A stretch of DNA of 64,000 nt, taken from Camillea tinctor (taxonomy: Eukaryota > Ascomycota > Sordariomycetes > Xylariales > Xylariaceae). The notes under the pieces are model-generated. The model worked only from the letters and a program-made list of their open reading frames with translations, did not search any database and was not told where the DNA came from. Location of the stretch: contig MU394099.1 of assembly GCA_022578605.1 (NCBI GenBank), forward strand, positions 124,391 through 188,390, given 5' to 3'. Of the stretch, positions 36,738 through 47,590 are shown in pieces. Positions within the stretch are counted from its first letter, which is position 1. The number at the start of each line of letters is the position of its first letter. The position numbers were made by a program, and so were the translations under genes.

Positions 36738-37455
36738 TACAAGCCAAACTTATAAAAAAAAACAGTAGAGAAAAGCATCTAACAACCCCTTTCTAGGTCA
36801 TTTAGACAAATACTCATGATTAATCTTTATTTATATCCCATCCTATCCTATCTCACCCTCCATTATCATATAACATCGTACCTGTCTATCTTCCGCCCTA
36901 TCTACAGTCACCTCATTTTCTCTCGCACTCCATCTCATCTCCCCCTCCCCGTCTCAAAACCCCCCAATATCCACCCAATTCACCCAACCCAGCAAAGGGC
37001 AAAGGGCAAAGGGGAAGAACACATCACGACACACAAGCACCACAAAAGCAAAAAGAGCCTCCAACTCTCAAAAAAACACATAAAATTTCATTTCATTTGC
37101 CCCCCCTTGCCTTAATTTCCTCGCTCCCTCCTTTCCTTTCCCTTCCCGATCCTAACCAATGTCCCAAAGTCATGAACTTCATACACAAGACATCGACAAG
37201 ATCGATTCTGCTCTCTCTCTTCCTTTCTCTCTCGCTATGGGGGGACAAGATATATCAAGTTTTTTCTCTCTCTAAAAAACACAACCACCTCCATGATATA
37301 AAGTTTCTGTCTTGCGACACCATAGTAAGTGGGCGTAAAAAGACGAAACTTTCCCCCCCTTTATCTCTCTATGAGTTTTCGTCGCTTCGCACTAGTAGCT
37401 AGGCAATATATATTGGTTTCAGGAACACACAGACGCCAAACTTTTTTTCTTTTCT

Positions 37456-39216
37456 TTACGGGCTTGCCCAACCACCGGCAACATCCACCCATTCAGCCAG
37501 GCAGGAACCTTCCTTGCCCTCGACATCTACGATATCGGTGTCGCAGCGGCAACGGCATCCTACACCGTTCTCCTTCTCGGGGTCCCACTGGTCCCAGTAC
37601 TCGTCCTCTTCGATACGTGCTCGCTCGTCGAGCGTCGTCTTTTCTAAGAAGGGTTCGCGGGGGAGCTGGCGGGTCGGGGCGTTCGCCGGGCAATGCTGGA
37701 TAGTGGTATGCCGATAGCCGAAATCGCGGAAATAGTGGATATCGCGAGGGGCCAAGAGGACACCGGCGGCGAGAGAGTGGATAGGGGCATCACCCCACTA
37801 GAACACATGTTAACAATGAACTACGGGACAGATATAAGCGATATGATATTACGTACTCGTTCCATCCAGAATCCACCGCTGCGGTCCATCATCTGGAAGA
37901 AGTCCTCATACTCCTTGCTTCGGAACCAGCTGAGCTTGGCAATTTCGAAATTGGACCAGAAATGACACATGTTGTAGCTTTCACCCTCCATGGCTTCGGG
38001 GTCAATTTCGGGCAAGCTGGTGTGACCGGGATCTTGACGTAGAATCTCCTCGGGTAGAGGGGGCTTGTAGTTAGGGTCGTCTTCGGGTACGGGAGCAGGC
38101 TTCTCGCGAGGCTCCACGAACATTTCCCACAATCCCTGGGAGGTGATATTGTTGAGTCGCTTGTAAGCAGAGGAGTAGCGGAAAATGTTAGGCACAGTCT
38201 CTCGGAGTTCCTTGACAGCGATGGTGAAACCGTAGGTTTTGTTGCTCTCGATCATCTTGAGGAAAGGATCACTGTAAATAGGTTAGCATGCTCAACTCAA
38301 TATGCACGAAGTGACGAGTCGAGGAGACATACTAAGTGATGTCGCAGAAGTACTTGATCTCGGGCTCCAACCGCCAGTACCACTCGTATTTCGCAAGAAG
38401 GGGGTGCTTGTAGAAGAATCTAGCACTATGTTAGCAGGGTGTAGTTGGCATAGGCGGACACGTTGACGTACCCAGAGTAGAATCGACACATGGCGTGGTA
38501 ACTCTCAAGACCACCGTACATGACGGCAGCGTCACCTTGTTTGGCAATACCCTCCTTGGCGACCTTGGGGTCGATCCAGTCAGGGTATCCCCACATATCG
38601 GGGCCGACTTTACCAAACTCGACCTCGCCGGAGGTGTAGTTGCGGACGACATCCTTGAAGGTCTGATTGAATTCCCCATCGTTGAGGAAGACGTAGGGGT
38701 AGTGGTACCAGCGGTTGAAGTGACGCTCGATAGACTTGACGGACTGAATGACGCCTTCTAGCTCCTTGTTCCGCGCAAGCACGACGAAAGCACCGTTGGC
38801 TCGGGGCTGGGAGGTATCGGGCTCGAGACAGCCAGTGACGAAGACCTTGTCGTGTTCCTCGCTGATTTTCCTGTTGAGGTACACCACGGTTAGCATACGG
38901 GATACTGGGTAATGGGAGCAAGGTAAACGTACCGAATAGCGGGGGGCGAGCCAGCGGGCATGAGGATCATGCCGGGGGAGCTGGGATGCCTCACGAACAA
39001 GACCAGAATCAAAATGACAACAACGCAGGGAAATAGAACAACAACGCCGAGGGGTACAGATATACTAGAATTGCCTCTCAACCGCAGAGGTCTCCTGAAG
39101 AAAGCCAGACGGGAGGCCAATCGATTGGGCCTCGGCCGCTTCTCGTCTGACGTCGGCAGTTGTGGGACCGTCGACGCCGAGGGCACGCGCCTATACGCGC
39201 GCCGGAAGAGATCCAT
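37456..39216 (-). CDS. KRE2/MNT1 family alpha-1,2-mannosyltransferase (GT15)
   Basis: Five exons: 39216-38933, 38870-38472, 38419-38333, 38271-37857 and 37797-37456, 1527 nt in total, giving 508 aa. The introns (62, 52, 61 and 59 bp) have GTACGT or GTATGT donors and CTAAC-type branch sites, and all phases close. It is a type II Golgi membrane protein: a basic cytosolic tail, a hydrophobic anchor at residues about 54-75, a short stem, then the GT15 catalytic domain. Conserved blocks include ANGAFVVLARNKEL, IERHFNRWYHYPYVFLND, YGGLESYHAMCRFYSGFF, YWRLEPEIKYFCDITYDPF, YNMCHFWSNFEIA (the region of the catalytic Glu in Kre2p) and WGDAPIHSLA near the C-terminus, followed by a Cys-rich tail. It adds alpha-1,2-mannose from GDP-mannose to O- and N-linked glycans of cell-wall proteins. 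Which KRE2/KTR paralogue it is cannot be decided here. Confidence 0.92.
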
Positions 39217-41062
39217 GGTGTTGGGATCTCAGCCGCAGATTACAACTCCCAGAGAGAGGTTTGCCAGGCGGCAGGTGATGGGGGGGGAAGTGGGATTGTA
39301 ATCAATGGTGATAGTGGGATATGATGTGCGGAGGTTGATATATATTTCCAAATGGCGGTCTTTAACAGAGTCTGGATTATTGCCCCTATTCCAAGATCAA
39401 GCCAGATAATTCATCAGGAACTGTTTGTCCCGGTCCCAGTCCCGGCTCCAGTTCCCAGTCCGGCTGCGTTATGAAGATGTGTCTCCAGTATGTGTCGCGA
39501 ACTTTAGATGGGATCGGGGTTTGAATCGAATCGAAGCGAATCGAGGTTAAAAGCGGCAGGATGGAGAGAGAAAGAGGAGCTAACGAACGACGAGGGGGAG
39601 ATGAATTAATTGGTTTGAGAGGATTGTGGTTCGGAACGCGTAAGTTGGGGAAGAAAGGATCTTGGCGTCAGGCCGGACCCAATAATGTCTCGAATGGGGA
39701 AGAAGATCGTCTTTTTTTTTTTCTTTTTTTTCTTTTTTTAATCGTGAACGGGCTTCATTTAGGAGAGATGCGTATTATAATACGCAAATAACCTAGGGTT
39801 TATGTGGTAGTGGTAATTGAGAACAAGTAGGAAAAGTAGGAAGTAGAAAGTAGGGTTAGATAGGGTAAAGTAGAGAGTACTAAGGTGTAGAGGTTTAGGG
39901 TGATACCTGTAAATAGGTAAACCTTAGGTTGTTGTCCGGATCGTGAAGGAAGAAAAAAAGGTGTTGTTTAAGAGAAGTGGATAAAATAGAAAATAAAAAA
40001 GATAAAAGAAAAGAAAATAAAAAAAAGGAGTCAATGCTTAAAACCTACCTAAACCTAAATTTACTTAGTGTACTGTATTCTTTGGTGTAGTCGTGGTACC
40101 TTCCTGTGCCACCTGTTACCTACATAAGCTGTACCGTACACCATAAAATACATTCTTATCTCCACTAACAAGGTCAACTCGCTGTGACCTCTGAACACGA
40201 GCCATCTCCGTCAATCCCTGTTTAAATATGTGGATCCCCATCAGTGTATTTCTAAAAACGATTCCCATAGGTCAGCTTGGGAATGAGATGAAAGAGAAAA
40301 AAAAGGGGAGAAAGTGGAGATCGGACTCAATGATCTGACTCGAGTCCACTCTTTCCATCTGTCAACTATTTGCCAAGTGACAACTTCTTATCATCGTAAA
40401 AACGTTATAGCGAAACCATACACTTTGGTGCAACTAATTGAATTTTAAGGTTAGTACTGTGTATCTGTGTAAACTTGGACGCTGTGAAGTGATCAACTAA
40501 AAATAGATTAAACTAAACTCTCCCTCCATATAAGTACATACTCTCTCTCACTATTGGTGCATGATGTTTATTTAATAATGAGGGCATTCCCACTTACAAC
40601 CCACACATTACTGGATACATACCTAGGTAGTTTATTTATTTATTTAGTGTGACCAACTTGACCGATGTATCCTGCAGACATGAAATAACTTATATCTTTA
40701 CTACAAAAAAAGAGAGAAAATATATAGATTATACTTCTAGGTCTTACTGTTGTGGTGATATCCGAGGTAACTCACACAGGTCACTCTATCACTAGGTAGT
40801 AATACTACCTACGGTTGTGACAAATCTCCAGATTAGCGGTGCGACATGAATAAACACTTTCTTCATGCACATCAAGTCACTTGATACTATCTAGTGTTTT
40901 TTGCTAAGAGCTAACTCATACCTAGGTATATAATTCATCTCAAGCGAACCAACGAGATACATGAAATAGCTAGCCCCTTTTCCGCTTTCCACTTTCCCCT
41001 TCCCCCTTCTTATACCCACCCAACCCTAAAACCACAGCTATAGCCCGTATACTTATACTTAC
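39217..41062. other. intergenic region, mannosyltransferase promoter side
   Basis: The first ~350 bp is the 5' flank of the mannosyltransferase gene and contains purine-rich leader-like sequence. The rest has a T-run (about 39712-39740), A-rich runs (39950-40030), and two ACCTAGGT palindromes at 40621 and 40920. No coding frame was recognised. Confidence 0.55.
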
Positions 41063-42578
41063 TTACGCCTTCTTCCTCAGCACAAAGATCTCCCCCGACG
41101 CCTGGTTATCGCTGCTCACAAACAACCTCTCGCCCGCAGGATCCCAGCTCAGGCCCGCGGGCCTCCAGCACGTGCTCATAGTCAGCGAGGGCGAATTGCA
41201 GCTGCCCGGGCTCTGGGCCGAGATGATGGTCTTGTACCCGGTCTTGCTGTCGGCCGGGGCCACGGGCTCGTAGATGCCCTCGGCGTTCTTCGTGAACGGC
41301 ACCTCCGCCACCATGTACCCCTGCGCCGGCTGCCGGTCCCAGCTGCCGTGGAACGTCACGTACAGGTTCTCGCCCGCCGCGTCGAACGCGTTGCTGATGG
41401 GCGCCGTGTGCGCCGGGAAGCTGAGGCGCGCCGGCCGCGCTTGCCCCTCGCACGCCGCGTCGTCGAACGTCGCGTTGGGGGACACCACGAATTGCGAGCC
41501 CGTTTTGAGCGCCGTGTTGTCCTGGATCACCGAGGGCTCCCACACCGTGAAGCACGTTGGGTACCCGTACCAGTTGTCCGCGAACGGGTTCGCGGGGTCG
41601 CCCACTGTGTGGAGGGGACGTACGGTTAGCCATGGACGGGAATGCCATACTCGATATCAGGTTGTCCAGGGGCAGAGTGTCCAAAGAAAGGAAGACGAAA
41701 AAACTCACGGTAGTTCAGCTCCTCGGCCGGGTTATCAATATGGATATCCGTGGCCTGGCCATTGACCGTCCTCCTGAAATCATCGCCGCTGTTCTCCGTG
41801 CCCCACACATGCCCGTTCTTGTCGAACGCCAGCGCCACCTCGTTGCGCAGCCCGTACCCCAGCATCTGGCCCTGCGTGTTGTAGCTGTACCCGCCCGCCG
41901 GCGCCGCGCTCATGTCGAACACCTTGACGCACGCGCGGCCCGTGGCGGGGCTGCTCGCCGCCGTGTCCCAGTTCGCGTTCGACCCCACCGCCACGACCAC
42001 CAGGTCCGGGTTCGCCGGCGACACCACGATCGTCCGCGTCGAGTGGATGCCCTGGCCGATGCCCGTGACGACGGTCTTCTGGCCGCTCACGGCGCGCGCC
42101 CCCGCGTCGTACGCCCACGCCCACGCCGTCGTCTGCGAGCTCGCGTACAGCGTCTTGCCGTCGGGCGTGAGGCTGAGCCCGTGGTTGAGCCCCGCGCTCT
42201 GCACCAGCGTCGTGCTGCTGTTGATGCACCCGTCGGCGCCGAACGTGTGCACCGATATCCCCGACGTCGCTTGCAGCACGAGCATGTTGCCCAGCGGGTC
42301 GAACACGATCGTGCGCGGCTGCCGCAGGCCTTCCGCGATCTTGGTGATCTCCCACCCGGAGTCGAGTGTGTACGGGTACCGCGCTGCCCCGATCCCGCTG
42401 CAGCTCGTGGGGAAGGGGGCTGAGGGGGGAGGAGGGGGGTCGTCTTGCGAGAGACCTGGAGGGGGGTTAACTCACCGTGGAGAGAGAGGGAGAGGAAAAG
42501 AAGGGGATTAGTTATGGTAAACTACATACCCGTGCCCACGAGGGCTGTTCCCACCAAGGCGTGTAGAAGCCAATGCAT
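41063..42578 (-). CDS. secreted PQQ-dependent sugar dehydrogenase-like protein (AA12 / sorbosone dehydrogenase family)
   Basis: Three exons: 42578-42530, 42419-41709 and 41604-41063, 1302 nt in total, giving 433 aa. The introns are 110 bp (GTATGT...CAG) and 104 bp (GTGAGT...CAG), and the frame closes. Exon 1 encodes a signal peptide (MHWLLHALVGTALVGT) with the likely mature start near PFPTSCSG. The beta-propeller body shows CSGIGAARYPYTL, GLRQPRTIVFDPLGNML, LNHGLSLTPDGKTLYAS, IGQGIHSTRTIVVSP, GYGLRNEVALAFDKNGHVWG, EELNYLGDPANPFADNWYGY (across the second junction), HGSWDRQPAQGYMV and PAGLSWDPAGERLFVSSD. This pattern fits fungal AA12 pyranose dehydrogenases, which oxidise sugars outside the cell with pyrroloquinoline quinone. 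Substrate and cofactor dependence are inferred from the family. Codon third positions are strongly C/G, unlike the HET genes, and the opposite strand has long open shadows for this reason. Confidence 0.88.
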
Positions 42579-44654
42579 TATGCTGTCTCGTATTATTTTC
42601 TTGGCCTTCTCAGTACGTAAACTAGTCACTCAGGGGCGATAGAATACCACGAAAAATGTCGAAGGTTAGGTAATCAGCTGACTGATATATATTGGAAAAC
42701 TCACGTCTGCCCAGAGCAAAGCTCCTGTTAAATAAGAGAAATCCTCTCAAAAGTGTATGCTACGTACGGGGCTGGACTTTTACCAAAAGCAATGCAAAAA
42801 GGGGGTTCTAATTAAGTATCCCAGCTAACCTAATCTATTTACACAAGAACAGCCAATCCCCCACTCTCCCCAAAGGCAATACGGCATCGTCGTCGTCATG
42901 GGCCCTCTTACGCCATTTAGCATATCTCGGAGAGGAGCCTTCCAGACCAGCCCTATTTAGTTGCTTACCTATCTGCCTTGGGGATGTTTTGCTATAGTGA
43001 TCGGTTTCGGGTGGCGGAAGAGCATAGGACGGGTAGGGGCTTACGTCTAACCGTAGGTAGGGGGAGAGGGGAGGGAAGGAAAGGGGATTTGCCTCATTAC
43101 TCTAATTAGGCGGAATGCCAAGTTCAATTTACTGGACGTCACCTCGACGTGGTTGGGAGGGTCGTCGGCGTGTGGGGTCGTCAGAGCTGGGCTTATCCGG
43201 CAAATATCCTAACCTCCCCCCTCCTCCTCCCCCTTTTTATGATTTATTGTTTCTTGGGCAAAGCTTGATTGATTAATATGGAGTGGCATATAGATGAAGT
43301 GATGATCTATTTTGGGATGGGGGGTGGGATGATGATTGATGATATGTGTGTGTGAGTAAATATTGTATTCAAGTGTATCGGTTTGTCTGCGTGTTTAGTG
43401 TCGGATATCTCGATGTCCTGTCCTACAAGGAGATCTGGATCAAGTCTAACATATTCTTAGGTAAACAATGTCCTCATCACTGACGTTATGCCAGTCAGTA
43501 TCGCTTAGTAGACAGATGATGCTTTTGGTACTTCAGTAAGTAACCCTGACTGTCTACTCCGTACCAACTCCTATTTACCCGAGAGATTGTAGAAATGTCG
43601 GATATGATACAACCTGGGTAGGGGATGCTTATCTGGACCTCTGAAGCACAATCAAGGCGTTTCTTCCGAGGGTAGGCTTACAAGGGGCATATTTCTTGCC
43701 GTTGATAGTCTGTAATGTCATTTGACTGGTGAATATGAGGTATACAATCAAATTGAAACCACATTCTCCCTCAAATGAGACGAAGCCGATCTATCCGACA
43801 ATAGATTTAGAAAAGTAGCTGAGATATGTTAGGATGATAATTACATTGCAGATATTATTGGATGCATATCAAGAAACTGCTATTATTTTTTTTTATCTGT
43901 AGGACCTGAAAGTCTGGTTCATCTTACATTTTTATCACACGAAAGACAATTGTATAATAAACGGGCTTGAATGGTTTCGACTTATTCTCAAGTACATTGA
44001 TGTTTCTGGCACTGGCATGCCTCTGGATTTTGTCTATTTCCGATTAGACTATGTTGGTTCTGGCCTATCCCGGACCACTCGTGATTCCGGGTAATGTGCT
44101 TTATATAAAGCTTAGCTATATCTGACTGGTACCGTACCATATGACCTAAGTTGTATTGTTCCCACGTGGCACCTATTCTATCATTTCTTGGATGCGCGAC
44201 TCAACGTTCATCGGGTCTGCAATTCCTAGCATAGCATCACCGTGATACCTCGTTCGGTATCTCTCGTAGACACCCCCGTGGAATTAGGGAATCCGTGATC
44301 GTTGACCCGAGGTGTCGTACTTGTAATAGGGTATCTGCCAAACTTTGCCCACGCGGTCCGTCACCGGGATCCCGGTGTGTGGAGATGGCCGTCCGGGATG
44401 GTCCGCGACCCAAGGCAAAAACACGGATCTTCCATAGACTAGGATACTTCGCCAAACAAGATCTGACTCGCTTGTGGCTGATATAGATCTGGGTATTGCA
44501 GGCGCAAGCACGCTACTCTGTAGACAAGCTACCAAGTAGACCTTATCTCAGTCATCCACACGGCTTGACCGATATTTTGGACGGTGAGCTCTGGTGTAAT
44601 CCATTATCCCAGGAACTTCCAATTTCATTTCACCTCCCCGGGCACTGCACCCGT
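42579..44654. other. intergenic region, no gene seen
   Basis: About 2.1 kb between the dehydrogenase 5' end and the DUF4604 gene's 3' end. It is mixed in composition, with G-runs around 43060-43080 and 43316-43325 and one TACTCCGTA word at 43555. The 60-80-codon frames near 44.2-44.5 kb overlap each other on both strands and show no domain. Confidence 0.5.
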
Positions 44655-45236
44655 TCAATCAGCGTCATCCCCAAAGCTAAGCTTAATCTTCTTCGCCTTC
44701 TTCTTGCCGTTCTTCGCCGTAGCCGTCGCCTTGGTACTGGCATCTGTTGTCTTGCGATCTTTCCCGGAAAGCTTCCCCGCATCGAGTATGCGCCGCACGT
44801 CGCTCGCCGCCTTCGCTATGCTCCTGTCGCCCTCCTCGTCCGCGTCCCCGCCGATCACGCGGCCCACCTTGCGCTTCTTGCTCGCGCCTATGCCGGCGAC
44901 CTTTTCTTTCTCCTTCTCCTCTTCTTTCTCCTTGTTGGCCCCCTCCTCCTTGCTCTCTGTTTTGTTGTCCTTTTCCTCGCCCTGTGTTAGGCTCTCTACG
45001 TCCTTCCCCTGCAAGTCGACCACGTTCCCGTCTTCGTCGACGACTACCGGCGCATCCTCGGCTTCCTCGCTGGCGGTGCGCACGTGGCGGCCTGCGGGTC
45101 GGCGGCGCGCGGCGAGGATGGGGTCGGGGCCGTCGGTGTCGCCGTATTGGCCGCCTCCCTGTCCGCGGAGGCGCGCGAGGAAAGGTGGGAGCTCGGTGTT
45201 GTAGGAGAGGTTCTTGGAGGTTATCTTCTGGGACAT
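44655..45236 (-). CDS. DUF4604 domain-containing protein
   Basis: Intronless frame of 193 aa. The N-terminus MSQKITSKNLSYNTELPPFL, followed by ARLRGQ, is the hallmark of the DUF4604 family, and the C-terminus KKKAKKIKLSFGDD is its usual end. Between them is a highly charged, Lys/Glu-rich, probably disordered segment (residues about 80-125 with EEEKEKEK) and a KKRKVGR basic cluster near 118 that could serve as a nuclear localisation signal. The molecular function of the family is not established. Long opposite-strand frames over the same bases are shadows caused by the GC-rich codons. Confidence 0.88.
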   Translation of the reverse strand: MSQKITSKNLSYNTELPPFLARLRGQGGGQYGDTDGPDPILAARRRPAGRHVRTASEEAEDAPVVVDEDGNVVDLQGKDVESLTQGEEKDNKTESKEEGANKEKEEEKEKEKVAGIGASKKRKVGRVIGGDADEEGDRSIAKAASDVRRILDAGKLSGKDRKTTDASTKATATAKNGKKKAKKIKLSFGDDAD

Positions 45237-46070
45237 GGTGGGTTGTGGGGTGATGAGGATTTGTCGCGTGTTGTAGAGGTTTAGAGAAAAATGAAAAAGA
45301 AAAAATTGAGAAGAATATCTGCTATTGATTTGGCAGAAATTATCTCTCTCTGCGTGTAGTAGGAGTAAAGTAAATACAGAGAGGAGAGAGAGCAGATTGA
45401 TAGAAAGAAGTTGTTGAAGCTGCGAAGTTACAAAAAGGTACGTACCTTTTTGATCGAACCTGTAAGTACTACTACTATGTACCTAGTGTAGAATATTAGT
45501 GGGGTTGGCTGTTAAAGTGGAACCAACTTTCACTTGTACACAATATTTGCATAAGTGGTATAATCTCATACCCCACCCCCTTTTCGATATTTCGTAGCCG
45601 ACTAAGCAGATAGGGGCTGAGGGGCTGCGAATTAGAGGCTATAGCTTATCGCCAAGCTGAACTTGTTGCACAACCTAGAGGCGGAGAGCGATGTAGGCTG
45701 GCTCGTGAAGATCTTTTCCGATATTATTGTTTTTTCTCTTTAACCCGGTCTCGTCGCCTGCACCAACCCGGTTATGAAGGGCGGTAACACACGTAGCCTA
45801 CCTCGATTTGCCACGGATTATTCTGTAGAACGCGGCACCTAAGTAAGCAGGCAGGCAGGTAAGCAGTAGATGGTCAATAATTTCAAAGATTGAGTATCAT
45901 ATTATTTTGTGGTTCTCTAGGTAGGTAAAACATGAGAATAGGGTATAATGTTATGTGCGCTTCATTGTCCATGTAAATCCGGAACCCCCCTTTTTTGTGA
46001 CTTACCCCCGCCCCCTCCTCCCTTTTTTTTGGATTTTGTTAAATTTTTTTTTTCAAAGGAAAAGTTGTAA
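45237..46070. other. intergenic region, DUF4604 promoter side
   Basis: 5' flank of the DUF4604 gene and 3' flank of the rhodopsin-like gene. It contains a GA-rich stretch at about 45345-45395 and an inverted pair AAAAAGGTACGTACCTTTTT at 45432-45451, a perfect 20-bp palindrome. No coding frame was recognised. Confidence 0.5.
45432..45451. repeat. perfect 20-bp palindrome
   Basis: The sequence AAAAAGGTACGTACCTTTTT reads the same on both strands. It lies about 200 bp upstream of the DUF4604 start codon, so it could be a binding site for a dimeric factor or a chance A/T-flanked GTAC palindrome. Confidence 0.6.
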
Positions 46071-47590
46071 CTATCTGCTGTTCGAAATGTCGCTCGAGGT
46101 AGGGGACACACGGTCTATTTCTTGATACCTGGGAGTTGTGCCGAGGCTTAGATGTGCTGTTGTAGTCGCAGCCTCTGTAGGTGTTGTAATATGATCCACT
46201 AGAGTCGTATCTGTGATGAGTTCGGGAGAGCAACGCTGTTTCCTTTGAGATGATCCAAATGTCCACAAACGTGGCTTTGGTAAAGTATCCATCGCATTAT
46301 ATTCCGCGGGTTGATTGCTGTGTCTGCCCCGGTGGTTTCGTCGTAGTAGATTGAATAAGGGAGTGTCGGCTATGTAGATGCGCCAGAAGATGGTAAACCC
46401 AGGTAAAGATGCGACAATCAAAGTCACGTTGACCTCGATCATACTGCACAAAATCGGGGGAAAGACTTAGCATAGACTAGTTGTGAATGGGTGATAGGAA
46501 GGTATACTCACACGAGGAGATTAGCACTACCTACCCACCAACCGTCGTACCCATTCATAGCCTTGACACGACACACGATACTAGCTATAATAACAATAAT
46601 GACACTGATGGTATAAGTATTAGTATATACCCGCACAAGAATGCGAAAAGCGAACAAAGGGGCTTACAGAAGAGCAGTAGCGAAAAGCAATCCAAGCTGA
46701 ATACGCTTCGATGAAGACATGTTGAGCTTGAAGAGGATGGGGATTAGTAATAGAAATATGTATGTGTCTATAACGATAGATGTACAGCGTGTTGCAATGG
46801 AAAATATAAGAAATCCTATTGCCAAGCGCTCAGAAGTCTCATCACGGTTCTGCAGTATTTTAAGACATGTTGTTGTGGTGATTTGAGCAATGCATAGTAG
46901 CAATGCGCCGGCTATACCGACTTTGGAGCCAATTCGAACCATCTTGCTAACCGAAAAGATCTGAAGGTAGTATAAGAAGATTGCCGCTTTGGGAAGGAAC
47001 AAAGCCGGTGCAGTCAATATTGATTCGATAAGTGACCACTGGTAAAATAAACGTGTTAGCCTCCGAGTAATTTCTATCTGGGGTTGTAGGATATAAAAAT
47101 ACTGTCTCGTAGTTTGAATCGACCCAGCAATTAGGAATATCCCAAGAATGACGGTAGGTTTTTGAAACTAATAAAATGTTCTAATGAGCTGCCTAGGAAG
47201 AATGGATGGGGGCTGTCCTACGCGCGAACGAGATGCCTATGATGGGAATCGTCAATACCAGGCCAAAGAAAACTAAGTCTAACTCTCTTGTAAGTAGCCT
47301 GACAATTTGACGGATTTAATGTTTATATGTCAGTCATTGAACTTACAATCTGCCAATTTAAGACAATTCCTGTTCGCGTATACTCTTCCTGCTGTAACAA
47401 CCACCGAGAATATTCCTAAGATGACTCCTATAGCAATCGTAAATGGCTGTAGCGAATGCGGATTATGAAAGTTAGATACTTTTCCGTCGGGTGCAGGTTC
47501 ATTGGGAACGGTACATTGATCTACTTCTGGGGACTGAGAAGAAGAAGACATGTTGAAGCTATATTGAGACACTGAGTCGGTGATAGTCAA
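46071..47590 (-). CDS. fungal rhodopsin-domain (PTH11/SAT4-like) integral membrane protein
   Basis: Six exons: 47590-47347, 47278-47222, 47167-47103, 47038-46668, 46580-46512 and 46443-46071, 1179 nt in total, giving 392 aa. The introns are 68, 54, 64, 87 and 68 bp, and the phases close exactly. Seven hydrophobic helices can be placed: PFTIAIGVILGIFSVVVTAG, LVFFGLVLTIPIIGISFA, ILTAPALFLPKAAIFLYY, VGIAGALLLCIAQI, LAIGFLIFSIATRCTSIVID with IFLLLIPILF, LGLLFATALLIVC, and MIEVNVTLIVASLPGF. The loop RHSWDIPNCWVDSNYETWSL matches the conserved GRHxWD loop of the family, and the first-loop end LADYLVFFG matches the DDYL block. The soluble C-terminal ~110 aa are Ser/Thr-rich. The N-terminal extracellular part is short and has no CFEM-type eight-cysteine domain. 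Function is unknown; relatives include the receptor-like Pth11. The start could instead be 14 codons downstream (MSSSSQ). Confidence 0.82.

Larger units (their letters stand above)
36189..37455. other. intergenic region between tRNA and mannosyltransferase gene
   Basis: Contains the Pol III T-runs, an AT-rich stretch at 36220-36430, the MITE at 36438-36737 and, from about 36820, a pyrimidine-rich low-complexity stretch that forms the 3' flank of the minus-strand mannosyltransferase gene. The short frames in it are C/T-tract artefacts. Confidence 0.6.

Noticed and set aside
41557..42511. Plus-strand frames of 288 and 199 codons
   Set aside because: Arg/Ala-rich shadows of the GC-biased dehydrogenase exons on the minus strand; no domain, and they overlap each other.
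44496..45284. Plus-strand frames up to 206 codons over the DUF4604 gene
   Set aside because: Ser/Arg/Pro-rich antisense shadows of the charged Lys/Glu-rich minus-strand protein.
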